From positions 124,001 to 188,000 of the forward strand of contig CAKQTH010000002.1 in assembly GCA_934276635.1 (NCBI GenBank): a DNA stretch of 64,000 bases, written 5' to 3'. Below the pieces are notes generated by a model that did not search any database, was not told the origin of the DNA, and worked only from the letters and a program-made list of their open reading frames with translations. Position numbers and translations under genes: made by a program. Shown piece after piece: positions 51,157 through 60,540 of this stretch. This DNA is from an uncultured Alphaproteobacteria bacterium. GTDB lineage: Bacteria; Pseudomonadota; Alphaproteobacteria; RF32; CAG-239. Position 1 is the first letter of the stretch, and each line of letters begins with the position of its first letter.

Positions 51157-52488
51157 ATGGCGGAAAATAAAAACGACATTAATTTTGACAACAGCTTGAT
51201 TTCGCATGTGACGGAAACCGAGGCGTATGACGGTGAAGAAAACACCTTTGCCTGGTCGCCTTCATCACACCGAAGAAGCCTGCCTCAGCAGCCTAAATCG
51301 GTTCAAAAAAACAGCACAAACTCAACATTTTCGTATCACCCGGTAACATCTTTCAAAAAAGGTGAAGAAGTTCAAAACAGTCCGGCTACCGAAACTTTGC
51401 AAAAACAAGGAAAACCTGAGATTTCGACCGCGGCTTCTTCTTTGCACCGCCCGATGCAAAAACAACAATCATCATCTTATGAGTTGCCGGAAGACCCGTT
51501 TTCTGGAAGAAACAAAAACTTTTCGGGATATAATTTTTCGGGCAAAGATTTGCGGGGCGCGGACTTTTCCGGCGCAAACCTTTCGGGTGCTGATTTTTCG
51601 GGCGCAAATTTGGCTGGCGCAAATTTTGAAAACGCGGATTTAAGCGATTCCGTCATGTCCGGCGCCATATTGACCGACGCCAATTTCAATAAGGCAAAAA
51701 TGTACAATGTTTTGCTGCACAATGCGGATATTGAGGGTGCTCTCCTGCTTGAGGCAAATTTTGACGACCTCACAATTGAAGAACTTCAAGAGTTGATAGA
51801 GTTTTTGGCGGTTAATTTTCCTCAAAAAATCAAACTTTCAAAACTGAATCTGGCATTGCTTGACTTGACCAAAATCGCGTTGAAAAATCTTGATTTGCGC
51901 GGCGTTGATTTTACCGGCGTTGACTTTACCGGAATCAACATCATGGAGCTTGATTTAAGCGAATGCATCATTACTCCGGAACAAATCGCTCAAGCGTTGG
52001 GAAGGGTCCCGACTCCGCTTGAGTTGCGCAGAATTTTGGCTCCGAAAAAGAAAAAAGGCAAAAGTTTTTCCGGCATTGATATGACCGAATTGTTCTTTAA
52101 CGGGCATAAAGAATTCGGCGTTTGGAACACCACAAAAGACAAAGGAATCAGCATCGAAAGTCTTTTGAAGACAGGCAAAAAAGTATATTCTGCAATTGCG
52201 CCGAAGCCGCAAATTAAAGACTCCGAAGTTCTTGAAAAATTTAATGAGGCGCAGCATCAATCGCAACAGCACGAAGCCGTCGAAAAAGAACAACAGACGG
52301 AGAATCTGCGCCGCGCCATAGAAGAAAACAAACGCGCCGTTCTTGAACAGATGAAACTCGAGCGGGAGCAAAATCAAGCTAAGGAGCAGGAAAAACAACA
52401 GCAAATTAAACAGGTTCAAGAAAAACCGCGCGAGCGTCCGAGAATAAATCCGAACCTTTTGCAGAGAGGCGGACATGAAAGGTCATAA
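51157..52488 (+). CDS. Pentapeptide-repeat protein with coiled-coil tail
   Basis: About 443 residues from the ATG at 51157 (GAGG seven bases upstream; an earlier ATG at 51127 has no site). A disordered Ser/Gln-rich start (to about 120) leads into pentapeptide repeats A(D/N)LxG (FSGKDLRGADFSGANLSGAD and on, about 128-205). A second short block follows (LDLRGVDFTGVDFTGINI, about 250-275), then a Gln/Glu/Lys coiled coil (about 365-430). No membrane segment. It overlaps the VirD4-like gene by 14 bases, so the two are coupled and probably interact. Function unknown. Confidence 0.82.
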   Translation: MAENKNDINFDNSLISHVTETEAYDGEENTFAWSPSSHRRSLPQQPKSVQKNSTNSTFSYHPVTSFKKGEEVQNSPATETLQKQGKPEISTAASSLHRPMQKQQSSSYELPEDPFSGRNKNFSGYNFSGKDLRGADFSGANLSGADFSGANLAGANFENADLSDSVMSGAILTDANFNKAKMYNVLLHNADIEGALLLEANFDDLTIEELQELIEFLAVNFPQKIKLSKLNLALLDLTKIALKNLDLRGVDFTGVDFTGINIMELDLSECIITPEQIAQALGRVPTPLELRRILAPKKKKGKSFSGIDMTELFFNGHKEFGVWNTTKDKGISIESLLKTGKKVYSAIAPKPQIKDSEVLEKFNEAQHQSQQHEAVEKEQQTENLRRAIEENKRAVLEQMKLEREQNQAKEQEKQQQIKQVQEKPRERPRINPNLLQRGGHERS

Positions 52489-54556
52489 TCCCGCAGACAT
52501 CGGCATTGCCTATGTTCAGGCGGCTTTTGCCGTCTTTGCCTTGTTCTACGGCTTCAGTTTTTTCTATTTCGCGCTGTTTTTTTTCTGCTATTTCGGCTCA
52601 AATTCAAATATGTTTGATATGCTCGGGCTGTTTTTGTTTAACCTGATTAAAAATCCGGAAGAAATTTTTGATGCATACGACATCTGTTTTAAGCTGATGG
52701 AAGACTGCCACCCGCTTGATTTCATAAATTTGTGCCTGATTTTTGCAATTTTGATTTTGTTGTTCGGGCTGTGCGCCGTTCTTTTGTGGAACTATATTAC
52801 CAAACTTTCATATCAAAAAGTTTTCGCTTCAGAAAAAGAAATTGAACGAGTCCGCTTGTTTGATGGCGATTTTCACTTTTTGGGAAGCGCGTACCGCCGC
52901 CCTCTCCGCCTTCCGTTCAACAATTCGGTTCTCGCCTTTACACAGGACAGTAATTTGAAAACAACTTCCATTGCGCTCCCGTCGATTTTCAGCAATGATG
53001 ACTGCAACATTGTGGCAATCGACACCACCGGAAATTTTCAAAAATTTTCTCTGGGATATCGTGCGACGCTCGGCAAAACTCTTTGTTATAACTGGAAAGA
53101 TGAAGACGACAAAATAAAGCGCAACTTTCTTGCATCGTGGAATCCTCTGGCTGCAAAATGTATGCCCGAAACCGAAGATAAAAAGAAAAAATATATTGTC
53201 AATCTGGCAACATCGATTCTTTCGACCAATGGTCCGTGCGACGATATAACCGTTGCCTATCTGCAAGGCATAATCTCATTTTTTATGGAAAAAACCGAAC
53301 GAGCCGTTGCCAACGACTATTTTTTGAATATCCTGCTGCGCGGCAGCGAGCTTGAAGAAGACGACCACAATTCTTTGATGAGCTACTATGTGTTTATGCC
53401 CGATGAAGTTGCGCAAGAGGCAATAAATCTGCTGAAAGACTACAAGCTTAATGCTCAAAACTATCTGCCTATCGGCAGCTGGGAAAACATTGCCGAAAAC
53501 TGGCAGGGAAAAGAATTATCTATGCCGATGATATACGATTCTTTGTTGCAAAGTTATGCAAACAGCAACAGCTGGAGTCAAATTTTTTCTCAATATGCGG
53601 CAGAGGCTGAATTGTTCAATTATTCATCACACTTAAAGAACATATTGTCCTCTTTGACAAAAAAAGATATTACCAACGAAAGCCCTCGCTTTATGCAGAT
53701 TGCGGACGCACTGGCAATTTTTCAAAATCAGACAATCAGAGAAAAGACCATATACAGCGATTTTTCTTATGATGAAATCAGAGGGCTGACGGTTGATGAC
53801 ACCGTATATCCGATGAGCCTTTATCTTTCCGCAAGAACGCCGGAAGAAAAAAATATGAGCAAGATTATGCTCAATATGCTGATTATGGAAACTTTGGAAA
53901 ACTATTCCAACCAAACTCCGATTGTTTTTGTTCTCGATGATTTGGAAAATTTGGGATATATTCACTCTCTGTCTGCCGGAATTTCGTTTGGCGAAAAAGC
54001 AAATATCTCATTTTTGGCACTGTGCTCAAATCTAGATACTTTCAAACAAAATTACGGATATGAAAAAGTCAGCGATATCTTGTCGGGCATAAATTATATT
54101 TTGGTTTCGGCCAAAACTTCGGAGAGGGAAAAATATCTGTTGAGCGAAGTTGCAACAGCAAAAACAAGGCTCTATATGGACGACATATTTTTTGCCATCG
54201 ACAAATTGCCGATTACCAAAGAAAATCAAGCGATTCTTATCCTTAATTGGGAAAATCCGATGTTTGTGCGCGACAGGTTGGTTTCGGCGCTTGAGACAAA
54301 AGGATTTTTGGAAGAGTCGATTATTCAGTCAACCCCGTATATTGATGACTTTACGCGCGACCGCAGACCTCCGTTTTCCGAAAACGCGATTATTCCGGTG
54401 TTTCCGGCCGAGCTGATGCGAAAAATCAAAAAGGCGGCTGACAATTCCGCAACTCCGCCGCAGGAAGACCCCAAAATTTTGGATTGGTGGCTGGCTGACG
54501 ATGCTTTTAACAACAAAATTATTGCCGACACTCCGGCAAAAACGGATAAAGAATAA
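52475..54556 (+). CDS. VirD4/TraG-like coupling protein with degenerate Walker A
   Basis: 693 residues. Two N-terminal membrane helices (about 15-40 and 88-115) are followed by a large cytosolic domain. It follows the VirD4 layout: ALPSIFSNDDCNIVAIDTTGNFQKFSLGYRATLGKTLCYN and FLASWNPLAAKCM match the regions after the P-loop in coupling proteins, and IVFVLDDLENLG corresponds to Walker B. The expected Walker A (G-x4-GKS/T) reads TQDSNLKTT, so the glycines are lost and ATP hydrolysis is doubtful. Its start overlaps the pentapeptide gene and its stop overlaps rarA (TAATG). It may be a pseudo-ATPase adaptor of a scattered T4SS. Confidence 0.65.
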   Translation: MKGHNPADIGIAYVQAAFAVFALFYGFSFFYFALFFFCYFGSNSNMFDMLGLFLFNLIKNPEEIFDAYDICFKLMEDCHPLDFINLCLIFAILILLFGLCAVLLWNYITKLSYQKVFASEKEIERVRLFDGDFHFLGSAYRRPLRLPFNNSVLAFTQDSNLKTTSIALPSIFSNDDCNIVAIDTTGNFQKFSLGYRATLGKTLCYNWKDEDDKIKRNFLASWNPLAAKCMPETEDKKKKYIVNLATSILSTNGPCDDITVAYLQGIISFFMEKTERAVANDYFLNILLRGSELEEDDHNSLMSYYVFMPDEVAQEAINLLKDYKLNAQNYLPIGSWENIAENWQGKELSMPMIYDSLLQSYANSNSWSQIFSQYAAEAELFNYSSHLKNILSSLTKKDITNESPRFMQIADALAIFQNQTIREKTIYSDFSYDEIRGLTVDDTVYPMSLYLSARTPEEKNMSKIMLNMLIMETLENYSNQTPIVFVLDDLENLGYIHSLSAGISFGEKANISFLALCSNLDTFKQNYGYEKVSDILSGINYILVSAKTSEREKYLLSEVATAKTRLYMDDIFFAIDKLPITKENQAILILNWENPMFVRDRLVSALETKGFLEESIIQSTPYIDDFTRDRRPPFSENAIIPVFPAELMRKIKKAADNSATPPQEDPKILDWWLADDAFNNKIIADTPAKTDKE

Positions 54557-55872
54557 TGGAAGATACTTTGTTTTCAAATAATCTGAAGAGACCTTTGGCC
54601 GACCGCCTGCGCCCGCAATCTCTTTCCGAGGTTGTCGGACAGGACAATGTTATCGGAGAAAACGCACCGCTCGGCAGAATGGTTAAATCTGGCAAAATTA
54701 CCTCGTTTATTTTGTGGGGGCCTCCGGGGTGCGGAAAAACAACCATCGCAAGACTGATTGCGGAAAATACCAACCTCTATTTCGAGCAGATTTCGGCTGT
54801 TTTTTCCGGTGTTGCCGATTTGAAAAAAGTTTTTGCTTATGCGGAAGAGCGCCGTGTGTCGCAAGGCAAAGGCACACTTTTGTTTGTTGATGAAATACAT
54901 CGATTTAACAAATCGCAGCAGGATGGTTTTTTGCCGTATGTTGAAAACGGAACCGTGATTTTGGTCGGCGCAACAACCGAAAATCCGTCTTTTGAGCTTA
55001 ATGCCGCGTTGCTTTCAAGATGTCAGGTGTTTGTTCTGAACCGCCTTAATGCCGACGATTTTGAAGAACTTTTGCAACGGGCGGAAAAACTTGAGGGCAA
55101 AAAACTTCCGCTTAATGGTGAAGCCAGAGAGTTTTTGAAAGAAACCGCGGACGGCGACGGAAGATACATTCTGAATCTGGTCGAAAGCATTTTTTCTTAT
55201 GCCAAAAAAGGCGAAATTTTTGACAAAGACAGCATTATCAAAATAATTCGTTCCCGCGCGCCGGTTTATGACAAAGGCCGCGACGGACACTATAACCTGA
55301 TTTCGGCGGTGCACAAATCTTTGCGCGGTTCTGATGTCGATGCGGCGCTGTATTGGGCAGCCAGAATGATAGACGCCGGCGAAGATCCGAAATATCTTCT
55401 GCGCAGGCTGATAAGGTTTGCGATTGAAGATGTTTCTTTGGCCGATCCGAATGCGATTGTACAGGCGATTTCCTGCGCCGAAACTTATGAGCGTTTGGGC
55501 TCGCCGGAAGGCAATCTGGCCGTGTTTCAGCTGACCGCATATCTGGCCACTGCGCCAAAATCAAACGCCGTATATATGGCAATGCACAAAGCGATAGAAA
55601 CCGCGCACAAAACCGGCTCGCTGATGCCTCCGAAGAATATTTTGAACGCTCCGACAAAGTTGATGAAACAGCTCGGGTATAATGAGGGATATGAATATGA
55701 TCCCGATTGTGAAGACGGATTTTCGGGTGCAAATTATTTTCCGGAATCCATGGGGCGCAGAAAATTATATTTTCCGGTTGAACGAGGATTTGAGCGGGAA
55801 GTCAAAAAAAGAATTGAATATTTTGACAATTTGCGCAGAGAGCGGCAAAAGAAAAAGAATGGCGAAAAATAA
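54556..55872 (+). CDS. rarA: Replication-associated recombination protein A (RarA/MgsA)
   Basis: 438 residues, an AAA+ clamp-loader-like ATPase that acts at stalled forks. Motifs: RPQSLSEVVGQDNVIG, Walker A WGPPGCGKTT, Walker B LLFVDEIHRFNKSQQD, sensor 1 GATTENPSFELNAALLSRCQVF, and the C-terminal tetramer domain (SLRGSDVDAALYWAARMIDAGEDPKYLLRRL). The start overlaps the VirD4-like stop, so it shares that transcript. Confidence 0.96.
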   Translation: MEDTLFSNNLKRPLADRLRPQSLSEVVGQDNVIGENAPLGRMVKSGKITSFILWGPPGCGKTTIARLIAENTNLYFEQISAVFSGVADLKKVFAYAEERRVSQGKGTLLFVDEIHRFNKSQQDGFLPYVENGTVILVGATTENPSFELNAALLSRCQVFVLNRLNADDFEELLQRAEKLEGKKLPLNGEAREFLKETADGDGRYILNLVESIFSYAKKGEIFDKDSIIKIIRSRAPVYDKGRDGHYNLISAVHKSLRGSDVDAALYWAARMIDAGEDPKYLLRRLIRFAIEDVSLADPNAIVQAISCAETYERLGSPEGNLAVFQLTAYLATAPKSNAVYMAMHKAIETAHKTGSLMPPKNILNAPTKLMKQLGYNEGYEYDPDCEDGFSGANYFPESMGRRKLYFPVERGFEREVKKRIEYFDNLRRERQKKKNGEK

Positions 55873-55893
55873 TAATTATAAGGGGGAATAACA

Positions 55894-56790
55894 ATGTCCG
55901 GAGTGGAAGTTATAAAAGTTAAGCAAATTGATGACGGAATGCGGCTTAATCGCTGGTTCTTAAAATATTATCCGTCATTGACCCTAGGCCGGCTGCAAAA
56001 GCTGTTACGCACTAAGCAGATTAAGGTGGACGGGAAAAAAGCCGAGGCCAATTTGCGCATTTTTATGGGGCAGGAAATCAGAGTGCCGCCGCTTGGCAAT
56101 GAAAAAGCCGCGCCGGCAGAGAATTTTGTTTCGCAAAAAGATGAAGATTTTATTCAGTCTTTGGTCGTTTATAAAGACGACAATATCATCGTTATCAACA
56201 AGCCGGCCGGATTGGCCGTTCAGGGCGGAACCGGCATTACGCGCCATATTGACGGTATGCTTGAAGGTTTGAGGTTTGAAAAAGAAGAAGCTCCGCGCCT
56301 TGTTCACCGCATCGACAAAGAGACCAGCGGAATATTGATTTTGGCGCGCAATCGCAAATTTGCCGACATTCTGACCAAAAACTTTCGCGAACATCTGATG
56401 CCGAAAACCTACCTTGCGCTGACACACAACTGCCCACCCGATGAAGAAGGCACAATCAGCGCTCCGATAGAAGAAAAAAAGGCGCAGACTTTGTTCAAAA
56501 CCATTGATACCGTCGGGCAAAAATTTTCGCTTTTGATGCTCAATCCGCTTTCGGGACGCAAGCACCAAATCAGAATTCATCTTCATTCCATCGGCTGCCC
56601 GATTGTCTGCGATGACAAATATTTTCTAGAGCCGAAAATAAAAATATCGGACATAAAAAATAAAATTTATCTCCACGCATACAAAATTGATTTATCGTGC
56701 TTATATAACAAAAAACTGGAGATATTCGCGCCGCTCCCGCCGCACTTTGCCGAAGCGCTCGATTTTTTGGGACTTGATTTTAAGGAATAA
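55894..56790 (+). CDS. RluC/RluD-family 23S rRNA pseudouridine synthase
   Basis: 298 residues. An N-terminal S4-type RNA-binding domain (MRLNRWFLKYYPSLTLGRLQKLLRTKQIKVDGKK) and the catalytic domain with RIDKETSGILILARN (catalytic Asp in HRIDKETSG) and LLMLNPLSGRKHQIRIHL. RluC (positions 955, 2504, 2580) is the nearest by length and S4 layout, but RluD or a related enzyme cannot be excluded. Good ribosome site GGGGAA. It runs directly into the AsmA-like gene (3-base gap). Confidence 0.92.
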   Translation: MSGVEVIKVKQIDDGMRLNRWFLKYYPSLTLGRLQKLLRTKQIKVDGKKAEANLRIFMGQEIRVPPLGNEKAAPAENFVSQKDEDFIQSLVVYKDDNIIVINKPAGLAVQGGTGITRHIDGMLEGLRFEKEEAPRLVHRIDKETSGILILARNRKFADILTKNFREHLMPKTYLALTHNCPPDEEGTISAPIEEKKAQTLFKTIDTVGQKFSLLMLNPLSGRKHQIRIHLHSIGCPIVCDDKYFLEPKIKISDIKNKIYLHAYKIDLSCLYNKKLEIFAPLPPHFAEALDFLGLDFKE

Positions 56791-56793
56791 ACA

Positions 56794-58929
56794 ATGCTGA
56801 AATTTTTGAAATACCTGTTAATCATAATAGTCTTACTTTGCGCCGCCGCAGTCATCGGCAGTTATATTTTGCTGAAAAATTTCAACCCGAATGATTATAA
56901 GCAAAAAATCGAGCAGATTGTTTCAAAAGAAATTAACCGCGAAGTCAAAATAAACGGCGATATCAGTGTTGTCCCGTCGCTTGTTCCGACAATTTCGGCC
57001 TCAAAAATTTCTGTTGCAAACACCGATTGGGCGTCATCTCCGTATATTTTCAGCGTTGAGAATATCAAAATAAAATTTGCGCTGCTCCCGCTGCTTGAAA
57101 AAAATATCGTGATTGACGAGGTTCGAATCGAACAGCCGAAAATCAATTTGCAGATGTCAAAAGACGGAAAACCGAATTGGGATTTTTCAAATTTGAGTCC
57201 GGAAAAAATTCAAGACGCCACACAAAAAATTGAAACGGAAATCAACAAAAATACTGCAGCCGCAACTATCGGCGGACTGTTTTTGGGCGATGCAAAAATC
57301 GTTGACGGAGAAATTTCTTATATCGACGACAAAACAAAACAATCGTACAAACTTGAAATCAACAATATCGCATTCGATTATTCCGGAAACGATGCGCCTT
57401 TGGGTGTTTCATTTTCCGCAAAATACGACAAATATCCGCTGAGCGGAAAAATCGCTTTTGCCTCGTTGTCTGCCATTATGAAAAACAAACCGGATTTGCC
57501 GCTTGATGTGCAGATACAGGTCGCCGATTCTTCCGTTGTGTTTAACGGTACGGTTTCGGAACTTTCGCCGAATGCAAATGTAAACGGAAAAATAAACGCA
57601 TACAATCCGGCCTCCGGGTTCGGAATGCCGGAAACAACTCTGGTTTCAAAAATTGATGCAAATACGGCGAAAATCAATGCCGAAATTTCTACCTTAAACA
57701 TTGCGACAAACTTAATCACCGGAACGATCTCGGCTGATATTTCACAAAAAATTCCGCAGATTAAGGCCGATTTGTCTTCCGATTTTATCAGCGTGCCATC
57801 GTTCAATCAGCAATATCCGACCGCATACGAATTTTCGCTGATAAAGTCCGCGGCCGCCGCAGAGCCTGATTTTATGAACACCGCGCTCCCATATAATCTG
57901 CTGAAAGATTTTAATTTGAACGCAAATATTTCAATCAAACAGCTGGTTATAAATTCCGATTTAAGCCTGAGCACCATAAAATCAAAAATTTTGCTGAGCA
58001 ACGGAATTTTGAGCATATCTCCGCTGAACTTTAACATCGGCGGCGGAAAAGCTTCTGCCGAGATTGTGGCGAACGCAAACAAAAAACACCTGTCGATTAA
58101 TCTTTCAGGCAGCGGCGTTGTTCTGCAACAGGTTGCAAAATCGCTTAATGTTAGCGATGAAAATTCGTTTGGAATCATCAGCGGCGGAAACACCGATATT
58201 TTCGCAAAGCTGCAATCTTTCGGGAACACTCCGAACGAGCTGATAAAAAATCTGGACGGCCAATCTGTCGGAATTTTGAACGAATCAAAAGTTCAATACG
58301 GAAAATTGAATCTGATGCAGTCAAATCTTTTGTCTCAGGTTGCGCAGGCTTTGCAGATTTATCATCAGGCAAAGACCAAAGGAACATTGAAATGCGCCGT
58401 TATAAGAGCAGACTTCAAGGACGGAGAGGCTGTTTTTCCGCAGGGAATCGCCATAGATTCCAAAGATTTTACACTTATAAGCGACGGAAAAATCAATCTT
58501 TCTAACCACAAAATCAACTTTTCGATGCGCCCGTCATCACGCAAACTCAAGGACACAAATTTGTCGCAGGCGATTTCGTCATTGATAAAAGTCAGCGGCA
58601 CTGTTGAAAATCCGAAAATCGCCTTGGACGATGCCGGCGCCGTAAAAGCCGTTGTCGGTTTTATTGCAACCGGACCGGCAATGCTCGGTTCTCAGGTGCT
58701 GTTGAACGGAGACGATGCACCATGTCATACCGCGCTGAAAGGAACATCGTTTGCCGACAAATTTCCAGCTGCTACCGGCGTTAAATCTACCGGCAAAAAA
58801 GCTTATACCGCCACCAGCGATGCGGTTGACACATCTATCAACGCGGTAACCCAAACAACAAAAGATGTAATCAAAGGAACCGCCAAAGGCGTCATAAACT
58901 TATTAAAGGATATGTCAAAAAAACAATGA
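56794..58929 (+). CDS. AsmA-family protein
   Basis: 711 residues. An N-terminal membrane helix (about 6-27) and the AsmA start pattern (QIVSKEINREVKINGDISVVPSLVPTISASKISVAN) are followed by a beta-rich periplasmic body and the AsmA C-terminal domain (NLDGQSVGILNESKVQYGKLNLMQSN, DGKINLSNHKINFSM). The C-terminal tail is Thr/Lys-rich. It is half the size of the AsmA-like protein at 8436 and closer to classical AsmA. Likely involved in envelope lipid homeostasis; the exact role is unknown. It overlaps the next gene by four bases. Confidence 0.9.
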   Translation: MLKFLKYLLIIIVLLCAAAVIGSYILLKNFNPNDYKQKIEQIVSKEINREVKINGDISVVPSLVPTISASKISVANTDWASSPYIFSVENIKIKFALLPLLEKNIVIDEVRIEQPKINLQMSKDGKPNWDFSNLSPEKIQDATQKIETEINKNTAAATIGGLFLGDAKIVDGEISYIDDKTKQSYKLEINNIAFDYSGNDAPLGVSFSAKYDKYPLSGKIAFASLSAIMKNKPDLPLDVQIQVADSSVVFNGTVSELSPNANVNGKINAYNPASGFGMPETTLVSKIDANTAKINAEISTLNIATNLITGTISADISQKIPQIKADLSSDFISVPSFNQQYPTAYEFSLIKSAAAAEPDFMNTALPYNLLKDFNLNANISIKQLVINSDLSLSTIKSKILLSNGILSISPLNFNIGGGKASAEIVANANKKHLSINLSGSGVVLQQVAKSLNVSDENSFGIISGGNTDIFAKLQSFGNTPNELIKNLDGQSVGILNESKVQYGKLNLMQSNLLSQVAQALQIYHQAKTKGTLKCAVIRADFKDGEAVFPQGIAIDSKDFTLISDGKINLSNHKINFSMRPSSRKLKDTNLSQAISSLIKVSGTVENPKIALDDAGAVKAVVGFIATGPAMLGSQVLLNGDDAPCHTALKGTSFADKFPAATGVKSTGKKAYTATSDAVDTSINAVTQTTKDVIKGTAKGVINLLKDMSKKQ

Positions 58930-59423
58930 ACTACGATTTGAAAGAAGCCTTCAGCTATATTGCGAACAATCGCGAAGAAGTCATCAAAAAAATGATACAA
59001 TACGCCGTAACCGACACCCTGCTTTTTTGGGGCAGTGACCCTCGGCTGAAAGCCAGACAAGAATGTTTGTGGTTGCCGTATCTTCGCTGGTTTTATGATC
59101 AGACGAACACGCTGTTGACCTACACCGAAACTTTTGATGTTGCAAACGACAATGTGGAAAATTCGCAGCGCCTCAGGCCTTATCTTGAAAATTTGAGCGA
59201 TATCGAACTTGCGTCGGCATATTTGTGCGCACTTGATGTTGAATCCGTAATTTTGGGATTAGCGTTTGCCAAACATTTTGCTCAAGCAGATGAAATTATG
59301 ATGGCGGCTTTTTTTGAACGGGCTTGTCAGGCAGAAGCCTGGGGGCGCGATGTTATTGAGCAGGAAAAATTTGACGAGATAGAACAAAATTTGAATAGAT
59401 TACAAGAATTTATCCTGATATAG
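58926..59423 (+). CDS. ATP12-like F1-ATPase assembly chaperone
   Basis: 165 residues. The pattern TDTLLFWGSDPRLKARQECLWLPYLRWFYD, then LSDIELASAYLCALDVESVILGLAFAK and CQAEAWGRD follows the C-terminal half of ATP12-family proteins (leucine-rich start, Gln-x5-W, S-x-I/V-L-G-L, WG-D/E). ATP12 binds the alpha subunit during F1 assembly. The protein is shorter than typical alphaproteobacterial ATP12 (about 230-260), lacking most of the N-terminal region. The start overlaps the AsmA-like stop (ATGA). Confidence 0.7.
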   Translation: MNYDLKEAFSYIANNREEVIKKMIQYAVTDTLLFWGSDPRLKARQECLWLPYLRWFYDQTNTLLTYTETFDVANDNVENSQRLRPYLENLSDIELASAYLCALDVESVILGLAFAKHFAQADEIMMAAFFERACQAEAWGRDVIEQEKFDEIEQNLNRLQEFILI

Positions 59424-59459
59424 CAAAAAACAGCTCCTTCCTCCCCTTGTTTTTTTCTT

Positions 59460-59487
59460 GTGCGATAATAACTCTATGGTGTCGCAC
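59460..59487 (+). terminator. Weak hairpin after the ATP12-like gene
   Basis: GTGCGA / TCGCAC with a 16-nt loop followed by TTTT. Could be a weak terminator or a leader hairpin of the cysteine-rich gene. Confidence 0.35.
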
Positions 59488-59507
59488 TTTTAACAAGGAG
59501 AAAAAAT

Positions 59508-59792
59508 ATGCAAAAAGTTGCTAAAACCGAAGAAAATCTGCAAAAATGCAAATGTATGTCATGCCCATCGTACACCGACAGTTGCAAGATTATGAACACA
59601 CCGGGAAATATCCTCAAACTGATGGAAAATTTTTCAGCTCAAAAGCATTATGAAAAAATGTTTTGCGCGTTTGAAAAAAGCCATTGCATCAAAGAGGACA
59701 AAGGGTGTCTTTGCCGCGATTGTGAAATTTGCAAAAAATACGACCTCAATTCTCAAGAATTTTGTTTGCGGAACGGGGGTTTTGATAACTGA
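59508..59792 (+). CDS. Cysteine-rich DUF2769-like protein
   Basis: 94 residues with 13 cysteines arranged as CKCMSCPSY, SCKIM, MFCAFEKSHC, GCLCRDCEICKKY and EFC. This resembles DUF2769, a small family in archaea and some bacteria that is likely to bind metal. Strong AAGGAG ribosome site. Its stop is one base before the start of the next gene, so they form one unit. Function not known. Confidence 0.7.
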   Translation: MQKVAKTEENLQKCKCMSCPSYTDSCKIMNTPGNILKLMENFSAQKHYEKMFCAFEKSHCIKEDKGCLCRDCEICKKYDLNSQEFCLRNGGFDN

Positions 59793-59793
59793 T

Positions 59794-60459
59794 ATGCGCA
59801 AGAAAACATCACCACAAGATTTTGAAAGCATTTTGCAGGCGTATTACACAGCTCTTGAAGAATCGCAAAAAACAAACGATTACGGCAAAAAGGTCAGAGC
59901 TTATAATTCCGTTGTCGGATATTGTTCAAACGATGCAAGCTGTCTGAATGACAACAGCCGCAAACGCGATATGATTTTGTATTGGACATACAACAACTTG
60001 GGCGATATTTTTATGGAAAAAGCCCGGGTGCAAAACGCAAAAGGAGCGTATGCCGATGCGGCCGAAAGTTATCAGCGGGCACTGAATTTTTCGCGCAATT
60101 CCGAAGAAAAAATTGCAACTATGCAAAAAATGAGCCGCCTTTACAGCGAATCCGGCGACTTTGAAAACTTTTATAATGTGCAAGATGTTTTGATAGAGAC
60201 ATATCCGCCGGAAGACAAGCGCGAAGCCTATGAAAGGCTTGCCGACAACGGAACCACATTAGGCAAAAAAATATACTTTTTTGAAAAAGCATTAGATTCG
60301 ATTAAGGCCGAAAAAACTTCTGCGCTCGACCGCTGCCATCAAACAATTATTTTGTGTGAAAAACTCTCTCCTCTCTATGCGTGGCAAAAAGATTATGCCA
60401 ATTTGGCACGCATAGAAGAACTGAAACAAAATACCAAAACCCTTATCCACCTGAACTGA
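59794..60459 (+). CDS. Tetratricopeptide-like helical repeat protein
   Basis: 221 residues from the ATG at 59794 (an upstream in-frame ATG at 59650 lies within the cysteine-rich gene and is unlikely). Helical repeats are evident: YWTYNNLGDIFMEKARVQNAKGAYADAAESYQRALNFSR and later pairs of amphipathic helices, matching the TPR consensus (W-LG-Y-A-F-A-P) in part. No signal peptide. A scaffold or partner-binding role is likely, perhaps with the cysteine-rich protein just upstream. A terminator follows. Confidence 0.65.
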   Translation: MRKKTSPQDFESILQAYYTALEESQKTNDYGKKVRAYNSVVGYCSNDASCLNDNSRKRDMILYWTYNNLGDIFMEKARVQNAKGAYADAAESYQRALNFSRNSEEKIATMQKMSRLYSESGDFENFYNVQDVLIETYPPEDKREAYERLADNGTTLGKKIYFFEKALDSIKAEKTSALDRCHQTIILCEKLSPLYAWQKDYANLARIEELKQNTKTLIHLN

Positions 60460-60476
60460 GATATCTTTCAAAACAG

Positions 60477-60517
60477 ACTCCCCTCATCAACATCAAATGC
60501 GGGGAGTTTATTTTTTT
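60477..60517 (+). terminator. Terminator of the cysteine-rich/TPR unit
   Basis: ACTCCCC / GGGGAGT stem with a 17-nt loop, then TTATTTTTTT. Confidence 0.8.
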
Positions 60518-60540
60518 GCTTGCTTTTTATACGGCCATAG

